Part shown: positions 1 to 11,000 of the stretch, one piece after another
Numbering within the stretch: the first letter of the stretch is position 1
How the letters are laid out: each line of letters opens with the position of its first letter
Assembly (NCBI GenBank): GCA_963082875.1
Contig: OY720102.1
Span: 6,510,001-6,574,000, forward strand
Length of the DNA stretch: 64,000 nucleotides
DNA from: Corella eumyota
Taxonomy: Eukaryota; Chordata; Ascidiacea; Phlebobranchia; Corellidae
Direction: 5' to 3'
The notes under the pieces: generated by a model
Databases searched by the model: none
What the model was told of the DNA's origin: nothing
What the model saw: only the letters and a program-made list of their open reading frames with translations
Position numbers and translations under genes: made by a program

Positions 1-805
1 AATCTCATTCCCTTAGCTGCGATCTTATTCCGTCGATTGTGATCTTATTCCCTTAGTTGCGATCTTATTCCGTCAATTGTGATCTTATTCCCTCGGTTGA
101 GATTTTATTCTGTCGATTACGATCTTAATCTTTTCAAATTATTATTGATAATCAGATTTTATTCCGTTATGGTATTTGTTCTTTATACATCTATTTGTCG
201 AACTATCACAATCAGTATATTATTTAATTATCTAGCAGGTTTTGTTCTGTAAAAGGTCCACTTATGTCATGAGTATTATTTTAAAGAAAACCCTAATCTG
301 GTAGTTTGAGCTTAGTCTTTTTGTGGTTTTATTACTTGAATGAGATTTCTACGCATCCCCATAAAGATATATACAAAAAAAAAACATGATGTATTTTACT
401 TCATATGCGGAAAAAAAATATGGCATGTTTTATATTTCAGCTTGTTTCTTGTTTCCTTGTGGTATCTTAACACTATCAATGGTGGATAAAAGAATTAACA
501 GGGGAATAAAACCTGGGACTTTGTGCTGTTGCTACTCTATTTATCATCTGTGTAACAGTTAAATGGGGGTGCGTAGGAATCTCATGCAAGTAATATGACC
601 ACAAAAGGACTAAGCTCAAATTACCAGATTAAAGTTTTTTTAGGAATAATACTCATGGCGTAAAGTGACCCTATACTTAACATAACCTACTAGATAATAA
701 TATAATATACCGATTTTGATGATTTGACAAATAGATGTATGAAGAACAAATACCATATCGGAATAAAATCTGGTTTTTAGTAATAATTTTAAAAGATTAA
801 GATCG

Positions 806-1190
806 TAATCGACAGAATAGAATCACAACCAACGGAATAAGATCACACCCGACAGAATAAGATAGCAATCGACGGAATAAGATGACGACCGACGGAATAA
901 GATCACAATCGACGGAATAAGATCACAACCGACGGAATAAGATCGCAATCAACGGAATAAGATCACAACCGACGGAATAAGATCGCAATCGACGGAATAA
1001 GATCGCAATCAACGGAATAAGATCACGACCAACGGAATAAGATCACAATCGACGGAATAAGATCACAATCGACGGAATAAGATCGCAATCAACGGAATAA
1101 GATTACGACCGACGGAATAAGATCACAATCGACTGAATAAGATCACAACCGACGGAATAAGATCCCAATCAACGGAATAAGGTCACAACC
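806..1190 (-). repeat. 20-bp satellite array, reverse orientation
   Basis: Nearly perfect tandem copies of a 20-bp unit reading cgacggaataagatcacaac on +, with frequent C/T and A/G variants at a few positions. It is the inverted counterpart of the arrays at 1-130 and 1365-1865 and forms part of the foldback arm. Confidence 0.9.
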
Positions 1191-1364
1191 GACGACTAAT
1201 ATCACTTTTGAAAATAAAGGGCGTTTCCCAGAAGAGGGTTTGGGTAAGGGGTTAATAAAAATTGTCTTATTAAGTATTTGGTTTTAAATTAACAGACAGT
1301 AATCTTATATAAACAGCCAATGCGATTTTCGCGTTTTTTTATATTTTTTTAAATTGTAATCTTA

Positions 1365-1865
1365 TTTCTTCGATTGAGATTTTATTCCATCGCTTGTGAT
1401 CTTGTTCCGTCGGTTGTGATCTTATTCCGTCGGTTGAGATCTTATTCCGTCGGTTGTGACCTTATTCCGTCGGTTGAGATCTTATTCCGCCAGCTGCGAT
1501 CTTATTCCCTTGGTTGCGATCTTATTCCGTCGATTGTGATCTTATTCCGTTAGTTGCGATCTTATTCCGTCGATTGTGATCCTATTCCGTTGGTTGTAAT
1601 CTTATTCCGTAGGTTGTAATCTTATTCCGTCGGTTGCGATCTTATTCCGTCGATTGTGATCTTATTCCGTTAGTTGCAATCTTATTCCGTCGATTGTGAT
1701 CCTATTCCGTCGGTTGTAATCTTATTCCGTAGGTTGTAATCTTATTCCGTCGGTTGCGATCTTATTCCGTCGATTGTGATCTTATTCCGTCGGTTGTAAT
1801 CTTATTCCGCCGGTTGCGATCTTATTCCGTCGGTTGCGATCTTATTCCGTCGGTTGTGATTTTAC
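1365..1865 (+). repeat. 20-bp satellite array, forward orientation
   Basis: About 25 tandem copies of gatcttattccgtcgattgt with scattered substitutions (ttag, ccgg, tagg variants). With the reverse array at 806-1190 it can form a long hairpin. The matching array in copy 2 is at about 32800-33275 and lacks some units, so copy number has already changed since the two copies separated. Confidence 0.9.
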
Positions 1866-2196
1866 AGCCAACTTGAGATAAGTCTGATAGGAGAATCTTA
1901 TAGCAGTTTTTATTTAAATTAGTTTAATATTATTTTCACTATGGAAGCAATTACTACTGTGATGCTATTCTGTCAAAGTTTTTATTCATTTGAGTTGATA
2001 TAAATACGTTAGTTGTTCAATTCTTGAGTGATACTATTTTTGTAATGATTTTGTTACTGGCTTTATCTAATTACGGTAAATTAAATTTTTTTCCTAAAAT
2101 ATCTAAATCCGTTTATGATCTTATTGATGGCATCCAGTTAAATCACTACCACTTGCAATTTAAAGTTTTTTTCCATTTTTGTTAGTTTCATCCAAG

Positions 2197-5100
2197 ATGT
2201 CCATTATGCCGAGGAGATGTAAACAAGATGAACTCATTGAAGTTCCACAAGAAGACAATAAAGATGAGGTCAAAGGTGAAGAGGTCATGAACCCAAGCAC
2301 AAAAGTAATTTAGATCACTTTCTAATCTGTATTAAAAAAAACTGTTGTTTTTAGATTTACTTATATATATCCCATTTGGCATTTTTATTCAAATATTTTT
2401 TAATATATAATTTATGGTTTTAACATAGATTGTTGCTTTAATGACTGAGCTTACAAAAACCAAGAAAAAAAATCCTAAAATAAAAACCTTGATTAATCTG
2501 TGATTTTTTCGGGAAACACAAATTTCAAAGTCCACTAAATCAAGTAAAGGATGATATTTTTTTTAAAGCGTAGCACACACTGTTTATTAAGTTTATTTTC
2601 ATGTGTTTGCCCTCTATTTTACCACAGCCATTTTTATTATATACGTCATTTTCTTATCGAGGGCAATTTCTTTGTGGTCGTTTGAATTTTTTCGTTTTAT
2701 TTGTTTTTTTCCATTACACTTTTTAACATATGTAGGTAACTATGACGCGTTTTTTTAAAGAAAGATCAGGTAAGATGAAGTGCAACGGTTTTAATAACTA
2801 ATGCAGGTATAATTATATATATAGGTTCAAAAAACGGTTTAGGTATAAAACATCAAATTTGGCTTTTGATAACAGGGTTTATGTGATAACATTGCAGCCT
2901 AACTAAGTTACTTGTTGTCCCTGGACTTGTTTAACAAATTTATATCAGCGACAATGAATGGAAGACTTGGCTCTGTGCAACATCTAAGAATGTCTTAAGC
3001 AAGACTCTGGATGTTAGTAAATTATTTTAGCGACAATGAAACCCAGATGGGGTACACATTAAGCAATGTATACTTTTATTAACTGTTTAACTTTCTTTAC
3101 AACGTTTTAATACCTTAATTAAGATTGAGAATTTGAAGCATTTAGGTATTTTATGTTACGTTTTTAAATTTATATTTGGTGACATACATTTGTCCAGTTC
3201 TGCTAAGACTGCTGCTCGTTTTCTTTACCATAGTTTCTACCAAAGATTCCAAAAAAGGGGAACGAATTTTTTTTTACTGCACTGTGTAAGTGTTTTTCTT
3301 TCAGAAAAAGTAGTATTTTAAACCCAGATCAAACGTAGATCACAATTGACTAAAGCCAACTTATTTCTTAAAAGTGTCTTTGTGTTTAAAATAATGATCC
3401 AGGGTCCAAATGCAAGAAAGAAACAGAAATCTCCAAGAATTAAACAAACTAAAGGTAAACTGCAAAAACAACTCGCCTGCTGATGAAAATATGCTATAAA
3501 ACACATAATAATAATTTTTTTTTATATTAAAGTGCCTTTATTTTAAGTTAGTGCTAAAATAACTTTTTTTATTTAATTATCAAACTTGTCAAGTTTAAAA
3601 AATATGAAATTTGGACTTTAAATTGTTAGATGAAAATATGCAAGAACAAGACACAGCATACAATTCGACAGAAGGCCAACAGGATTTGATGGTAGGCCAA
3701 CGGGAAATTTATGTTAATTCTAAATGACATAATATTAGCAAAATTTGTAATCTATTTGGTTATTAAATTCGAATAGATTACAACAGTTGACATTGTTTAC
3801 CTGGCCACATATTGTTATTTATTATTAAGACCTTTACTGCAGTGGCATAGGCACAATCTAATTTATGTTTTTAATAGGGATGGGCTGAAATCCAAATTAC
3901 TCGGATTCGACGAGCCCGAGTATTATGTCGCGATACTCGGCCGAGTCCGAGTACTCGGTTATGACGTCATTTAAATGTATATAATTGTTCACGAGAATCT
4001 TTTCCGCATAATTTTAAAACTGCAAAATTTGCCAAAAAACACGTATTTATGGATTATAAAAGGTTTACTGTTGGCAAAACTACTTACCGCTGATAGCAAT
4101 ATCATTTTAGGTCCAAACGAAAATGTTTAAGTCTCAAATTTATTATGCGTAAAATTTAGTAAAAAAAAGTGTATTAGTTGCGCAATTGTTGCTTAAATAA
4201 CGTAATATAATTGAAAGTAGATTATAGATTATTAGAAAAAGGCAAACCTCGTGTTTTTTTATGTTTAGTAAATCGTATACGATCTTAAATGACAAATTAT
4301 TACTCGGCGTCCGAGTACTAAAAAATGCTTGACGAGCACGAGTATTAAAATATGCTTAATACTCGGGCCGAGTACTCGGACTCGGATTTGATTGGCCCAT
4401 CCCTAGTTTTTAACATTGGATTTGCAATAGTACTTTTTATTTTAAATGCTACAAAACACAACAAAAGTTTGTTTTGTTGATCATTTTAGTAAGGCTTTTT
4501 TAGATATTGAAATAGCCACATTTTTGACTTTAAGTAAATTGACTATATTTTTAATTGTTGTCATTTTGTCAATACAACATGTGTGTGTTTGTTAATGATT
4601 GTTTTAACATGATTAAAAGAAATACTAGGAGTTATAAATATTGTTGATGTTTACTTCACAATCTTTTTAGGATTCGGAAGACTTATGGATGAAATTTCTA
4701 TTTAGTTCATCAAATGTTGTTGATTTGAATTTGCATGGTGAGGTATGTGGAAAATTTGGTGTAATATTTTTCGTGATATTAAAAATGATGTGTTGGCTTA
4801 AGTTAGACTATTTATTTTTTTCTTTAATATATACGATTTTTTTTTAAAAACCAAGTTGTGTTTAAAATAAACTACTTAATTTTTTTTCGTATGCTACATT
4901 TCTACCCATTAACATCACATTAATTGTTATAGTATAATTTTAGTTTTCCCTTGCACCTCCAGCTGCGTTTTGTATCTAAAAGGGGTGTATATCTATGTTC
5001 TTTACATAATATAGTTTATAAGGCTCTGTATACAGATTTAATTTTTATTTTAACTCAATAACACAGAAAATTTATTGTTAAATTTTATGTTTTTAGAAAC

Positions 5101-6987
5101 CTCAAAATAAGGTGAAGCAAACTTCAACTTCACATAGTAAAGATAAAAGTGTTGAGTTAAATTCCTCTTCGAAAGATGAGGTAAATACCAGAAATTTTGT
5201 TATTTTCTATGCTCCAATAACATTTTTTGTAGTTTAAGGTGTTTTTTTTTATAGTTTATTAATAAAAATGTGTAATATTTATTGCATTGCCAGAATTTAA
5301 CTGTAAGCAGAAGTGTCAATCTTATTTTTCCTAATTTTTTTTTAGGTACAAGTTAACAAGCTGAAATTAAACTTGGATTTAATAAAAAAGGTGAATAACT
5401 CCATTATGACTTTAATAATTTGTAAAAGTATATTTCTCCTCTCTTAATTTACTGCTTATATATTCATATTTTACACGTTCGTTAAAAAGATTAAGCAAAA
5501 CTCGAAATAAATAAATAGTCTTAAACCATTTTTTTTAAATGGTGTTTTTAAGGAATATGAAAACGTGTTAAAGGAAAAGGAAACTTTAAAAACTAAAAAT
5601 GAAAATCTAAAATCTGAATTAGACTTAAAAGAAAAGGTAAACAAATACAAATGTTATTTTTTATGTTAGCTAATGTTTAATAATTGTTTTTTTTGCCATA
5701 GAAAATTGAAGATTTAAAAGAAAAAATTGCCAACCTAACAGAAAAAGAAAAAAGTGAATCAGCAAAGGTAGTCAACCGAACTTTTTTATTTTTTAATATG
5801 TTTTAAAATCAAGTGAACAATTTATTTTTTAGGAAAAAACAGTAACTTATCACAATCCAAAAGATGTTATGTGCGTATCTGGTGATGATGGCTTATTGGG
5901 AAGTGGGTCGTTTGGTTGTGTACGCCTTGCTTTTGATAAAGCATGGGGTGCTGTTGCTGTTAAGTGTGTTCAAGTGACTGGATCTCAAATTGAGACAACT
6001 AGGGTCAATGAGCAGTTAGTACACTCTTCTAATTTTTTATAATATTTGTAAAATTTTAAGTTATTCTCATTTTTTGCATTATTATCTATTTAAACTAAAA
6101 AAATAATCAAATATAAAAACCTTATTAGAATAAGAAATGAATGCCATATGTTACAACTATCAACCCATATTAATGTTGTGAGAGTAATTGGTTATACAAC
6201 ATGGTCAAGATCTGCTGGGATTATCATGGAATACATGCTTGGTGGTGACCTAAAAACTCTTCTTTTAGAACAAAAAGATAAAGTTAGAATAATACCCCCG
6301 GTTGTTCGGTTAAGGTTTGTATCTGATATATCCAATGGAATGGCATACATGCACAATATGTATCCTTCCCAAAGAGTTACCCATGGTGACTTGAAAGTCG
6401 ATAACATCCTTCTTACTGGTGATTTAACATGCAAAATATCAGATTTTGGTGGTGCTCATTTTGGGACTTGTACTGGAGAATCTTCTACAAGTGCAATTCA
6501 CCATAACATTATCCACACTAAAGTATTTTTAGCTCCTGAAGCTTTAAAAAAACCCCATGGAAAAGTTCACAAATCAATGGATGTTTATAGTTTTTCCATG
6601 ATGGTTTACATGATATTGACAAGAAAAGCTCCTAACGAAGGAATGACACACGAAAATTACTTAGAAGGTATTATAAGAGGAGATAGGCCAACCTTAGAAG
6701 AAATTCAGCAGTTGAGAGCTACAGTAGAAGAGGATAGTATTGATATTATTGACCAACTTCAAAATGAAATGGAGAATTGTTGGAATCATGACCAAGATTT
6801 AAGACCAAAAATCGTCGATGTACGGAGTCGTCTACAAATCACCCTCTCTAAAATAGAAATGTGGGTACTTCAGGATTATGTTACTAAAGTTGCAAGACAA
6901 CTTGAATTTAAATACCCATGCCAGGATTCCTATAATTGTTACACAATAGATAAATTTTCCCCACCTAACTTTAAATTTACAGAGTAG
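2197..6987 (+). CDS. Coiled-coil TKL-type protein kinase (gene A), no eIF4G part
   Basis: Predicted 537-residue protein from ten exons: 2197-2304, 3403-3454, 3630-3691, 4671-4742, 5097-5180, 5346-5390, 5553-5636, 5702-5767, 5833-6014, 6129-6987. All junctions are GT-AG and the phases agree. Residues 1-98 are polar and of unknown type; about 99-191 form a Lys/Glu-rich coiled coil; the kinase follows. Seen in the kinase are the glycine loop GSGSFG (214-219), VAVK lysine (235), the alpha-C Glu in NEC, the catalytic loop HGDLK with Asp 339, DFG (357-359) and APE. All catalytic residues are present, so activity is likely. The loop has Gly where most kinases have Arg (non-RD), as in IRAK1-like immune kinases. 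MIF4G is absent. Exon 1 is supported by phase only. The substrate is unknown. Confidence 0.85.
3875..4405. mobile_element. hAT-like MITE in intron of gene A
   Basis: Terminal inverted repeats tagggatgggc / gcccatcccta bound a 531-bp element, flanked by a perfect 8-bp direct repeat gtttttaa (3867-3874 and 4406-4413). An 8-bp target duplication and short TIRs fit a non-autonomous hAT element. Inner arms contain inverted runs of actcgg/ccgagt. No coding capacity is seen. Confidence 0.9.
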
Positions 6988-7555
6988 TTAAAATCATTGT
7001 TGTACTTTTTTTGCTTAAAATATTTATGTTTAGTTAAATTTCTTTGTAATCAGCAAAAAAAAAATTAGTTCATTTTTGTAATCATTTTTGTGTTGTTAAG
7101 CAATTACTTTCTGTATTAAACTATGCATTTTATTTAACCTTTCTAATTTACTCTTATTCAATATTTATTTAACAATATAAGGCCGTTTTGCCTTAATGCT
7201 ATATATTGTATGGGGTATATAAGGGGTATGATTTACCCATGCCAGGATTCCTATAATTGTTACACAATAGATAAATTTTCCCCACCTAACTTTAAATTTA
7301 CAGAATAATTAAAATCATTGTTGTACTTTTTTTGCTTAAAATATTTATGTTTAGTTAAGTTTCTTTGTAATCAGCAAAAAAAAAAATTAGTTCATTTTTG
7401 TAATCTTTTTTGACTTTTTTATGCAATTACTTTCTGTATTAAACTATGCATTTTATTAAGCCTTTCTAATTTACTCTTATTCAATATTTATTTAACATTA
7501 TAAGGCCGTTTTGCCTTAATGCTATATGTTGTGTGGGGTATATAAGGGGTGTGAT
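6913..7555 (+). repeat. Tandem duplication of the gene A 3' end
   Basis: The last coding codons and 3' UTR of gene A (from about 6913) are repeated once from 7234, offset about 321 bp, with few changes. The second copy has no upstream kinase and is non-functional. The duplication is absent after A' (38432 onward), so it arose after or outside the segmental copy event. Confidence 0.85.
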
Positions 7556-8028
7556 TTGGTTTAAACAAAAATAGTGGTCTAATGGTATCTTTGTATGCTT
7601 TTACATTTCTATAATAGTTCAATTTGTATTAATTTTTTAAATCTTAAGCACTTCATATTTAAGCAGATACATTTTATTAAATTTTAGCTTTTGTTGGTTA
7701 AATTTGGTTTTTCTATTTGCTCTAACAAAGTATCTAATATGTAGAAAACTAGTTTTATTTTGGATTACGTATCCCCTGAGCGATAAATTTGATAGTTCAG
7801 GTGTCAGTAAAAATATTTAAAATTTACAGTAGAACTGTGTTTAAAATAAATATTAAAAGTAAATTAATTAAATAATATTAAAAAATGTTTTTTTAGAAGT
7901 AGGATTTTTATTTTGAAGTAGGGAATTTCCCGACGCTAACTATTTTACAATAACCTAGCGGTGCTTCCCCGTCTACTCGGTCCATTTGCATTTATTTTAC
8001 CAAAGCTGGGGTTAAAACAAAACAAACC
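7556..8028 (+). other. Intergenic region and promoter of gene B
   Basis: No coding signal. The stretch is homologous to the regions before C (18600-19068) and D (38690-38856 plus 40915-41218). It holds the uninterrupted site aaagtatct at which a foldback element inserted in the D copy, and the kB-like palindrome annotated separately. Confidence 0.75.
7921..7931. promoter_or_regulatory. NF-kB-type palindrome upstream of gene B
   Basis: Perfect palindrome GGGAATTTCCC ending 98 bp before the ATG of gene B. It fits the Rel/NF-kB consensus GGGRNNYYCC. Identical sites occur at the same distance before C and D, inside a conserved block that continues cgacgctaac. Regulation by Rel proteins is inference. 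Confidence 0.65.
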
Positions 8029-11000
8029 ATGAGTTACTTTTCAAAACTAGGAAATAATCCAAATTCTTCTGAAAGTTCAGACGTTGATGAAGATGATGAT
8101 ATCTTCCAAAGTGAAGACAAGTTGTCAAGGTTAAATCTGCAGTAAACTTTTTATTTTAAGATTACATTAGGAATATAATTTTGTAATTTATGCAACCTAA
8201 TAAAACGTAAATAACCCACTTGCAAATTTAAAAACATCACAACATGCTATTAGCAGTGTGGTCCAGGGTTTGATATTAACTGCTTCTGTGTTATAAAGCT
8301 GTAAAGCCCCAAGGTAATGCAAGGTAGTTGTCCAAAACTTACTGGTAAATTATAGGGCGATATAGTCAAATATTTTTTAAATTGTCGAAGGCAACTTTGG
8401 CCTTGAAAAAGATAAAAATTTTTACTCTATGTTTGGCTTTTACAATGAGAATAAAGTCTATAAATAATAAAGCCCTGTGCACACAATGTTTTTTATATTT
8501 ATAGAACTTCACAATATTATGGCCCACAGCAACTTCAGGGTAAGTTTTACTATATCTATTAAATATATATGCAATATACTCTGTTAACAGTAATTATTTA
8601 AACCGGCAGCGTGGTGTAGTGGTAAGAACACTTGCTACACCACACATGAGGTTGTGGGTTCAATCCCCACTGATCTCATGCTGTAGCACCCTAGAGGTGC
8701 TATAAATGGTATAACCTCCTGCTGAGCCAGCACTTAATCAGCAGTATAATTACCGGTAACTTATGTTACTCTATGTTTAAGTCGTGCATTCGACTTTCCC
8801 ACATCGAGGATAAAGATATATATATACAAAAAAAATTTACAATTTTTGTTATGTTAACAATGGCTGCCATATTCTGTAAAGGCTTGAGATTGTTTAAAGT
8901 TATGAATAAGTTTTTATGTATAGGAAGTTATGCACAACAGGGAAGAACAAGAAGTTACCCAGGATCCTACTCATCAGTACGTCAAAAACATTTGTAATAT
9001 CATATTTTAAATATTAAACTTAACCTATTGAGAAAAAATGTATGAAGGCAGGTAATATTTTTTATTAATGTGTTTAAAATGTGCCATGATACCATATTAA
9101 ATGTTTTTTTACTCCAATTTTCTTTTTTTTTTTTTCAAAATTAAAATTTTGTAATAAACTTTTTGTTTTGTGTTACAGCCAGCACAAAGCCTCAGACAGA
9201 ACTACTTCTAGCTTCCTATAAGTCAGTCGGACATCAATATGAGCGTGGGGCTCAGTGGAACCTCATCCTCTATGGGGAATCCCCACAATAATGGGGGTCT
9301 ACAGGCCACACCCATGTTTTACCCAACAGCACCAAAGCAACCATATGCACCACAAGTATTTAACTTAATAAAATTAATTTTTATTTCTAGTTTTTAAATT
9401 AACTTTTTTTATTGCTTTTATTAGCACAGCAGTATTGTTAACATTTTCTTGTTTGATGGTTAGGTTTTTGATGTTGTATATATTTTTATGTTAATTTTTA
9501 GAATTACGGCATGCAGTCCTCTCAGTCCACCAAATACTCGCAAATGTCGAATCCCAACCAACAGTTTGTGCCGGGAATGCAAAATACACCACCTCCCTAT
9601 TTAATGCAGGCAGCACCACCAAATATATATGTTCAATCAAATTTGAGATTGTTTTGTGTCTTTTATTGAAAATTTTGTTTTTATTAAAAAAAAGTTAAAA
9701 AATTTTACATAAGCCTACATTGAAACAAAACAAAATCAAATTTTGGTTTACAAAGTTTGTATTTGTTGAAAAAAGTCTCGTTGATTAACAGGCAAATAAT
9801 ACACTTAAGGTTTTAAAAAAAAATTGATGAAAACTGTAATTGAAAAATTATTTTGCTTATAGCTTTATTTTGATATTTTTTGTGTATATTTTTCTAGCAA
9901 CGATTCATTTCACCGTCTGGTCAAAATATTGTTTCAGCCCAACAATCTCACATGTTAACTGCTTCTCCTACTTATTACCCAAGTTTACAAGGTATATTTA
10001 TTTTTAAAATCATTCTACAAATTTTAAAAGTCAACTTTAAATTTTTTAAAATCATTCTACAAATTTTAAAAGTCAACTTTAAAATTTTCTGATATTAAAT
10101 TGTTTATTAATAACAACAAGATAGTATATTGTAAACAGTGGTTACGTTAACACTAGATACAGAAAACAATTTAAATCAATAGAAATTTTTTTTAAATATA
10201 TCTGTAATAGAATACTTTATTTTAGGTCAATTCTTTCAGAGTCCAATGCCCACCTATGATACCCATGGAATGGTTCAGGTAACAAAAACTTAAAAAAAAT
10301 TGTTTAATTTAAATAACTTATAGGCTTTTTTTTTTTATAGCAACCACCATATCAGTCTCCCCATGTACAACAACAACACATGCAAACCACCCCACAACAA
10401 CCAGCACAAGTTAGTTTTTTTAACTAATTTTTTATTTTATTTAACTGGGTGTATGGTTACAATTTAGTCAATTTTTGTAACATGATTGTAACAGGTATTG
10501 AACTGTAATAAATCACCTATGCACCACAAATTTGTTAAAAATACGAATGTTGTACATTATTTGGAAGCATTTAATGTGGCTTTCGTACTTTTAAGCTTAT
10601 AAATATGTTCTTTAAAATGCTGTTATATGTGTTTGGGTGGCTAATTTTAAGACCATAGACGACCACATACAACCGAAAAAGTAACTCCATTAAATGCTAA
10701 TTTGTTACGCAATACATTAGTACCCATTAGTTTCATAAAAGTGGCTTGAATATGTATTTATATATATATAAAAACACACATGCATTGATTGTTTGGAGGG
10801 TAATAAACTAGTTGAATTTATTTTTAAGCCAGCCACTACACCACCCCAAAAAAAAGGAATAGTTATTAAAGATCCAATGACTTATAAGGATGTGACAAAT
10901 GAATTTCTTAAAGATGTCATTGGCACTAAAAAAGAGTCATTCATCGATGAATATGTATGTATTGGGACATTTAATATTTTATTAAATCATTACAAAGATT

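Larger units (their letters stand above)
1..2135. mobile_element. Foldback-type transposon, copy 1 (left part outside window)
   Basis: The copy is cut by the left window edge; base 1 corresponds to about 31441 in the complete copy at 30606-33549. Visible parts are a 20-bp satellite in + orientation (1-130), a unique arm, a central loop, the inverted unique arm, satellite in reverse orientation (about 806-1190), a unique block, satellite in + orientation (about 1365-1865) and the outer terminal arm ending ggcatcc at 2135. Nothing in it looks coding. It ends 61 bp before the start codon of kinase gene A, so that gene's promoter or 5' UTR probably overlaps or directly abuts the element. Long inverted arms built of tandem subrepeats are typical of Foldback elements. 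No clear target-site duplication was found. Confidence 0.8.
1..7233. repeat. Segmental duplication, left copy (partner 31441-38660)
   Basis: The whole stretch, with foldback element, gene A, its introns and an internal MITE, is repeated at 31441 onward in the same orientation. Up to about 5.2 kb the two copies differ only rarely. Beyond that they diverge visibly: intron edits, a coil exon of different length, and a duplicated 3' tail only in the left copy. The true left boundary lies outside the window. Confidence 0.9.

Noticed and set aside
1210-1232. Second kB-like site (gggcgtttccc) near gene A
   Set aside because: Mismatched to the consensus and altered in the A' copy, and about 1 kb from the start codon.
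806-1865. CRISPR-like array of short repeats
   Set aside because: The units are contiguous 20-mers with no spacers and occur in both orientations as foldback arms, in an intron-bearing animal genome.
3133-3321. 62-codon open frame (and its twin at 34546-34734)
   Set aside because: Begins at TTG, lies in an intron of A/A', has no recognisable domain, and is duplicated only because the whole block is.
6192-6434. 80-codon open frame on - inside kinase A
   Set aside because: Antisense shadow of the kinase coding frame; the kinase motifs are on +.
8603-8700. Functional tRNA gene
   Set aside because: A and B boxes are present, but the same sequence recurs with a common body and A-rich tail, so it is a SINE head; no intact cloverleaf is evident.
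9180-9211. In-frame stop in gene B leader exon
   Set aside because: The tag at 9209-9211 serves well as a splice acceptor (ttctag), after which the frame is open and in phase; the apparent stop is then intronic.
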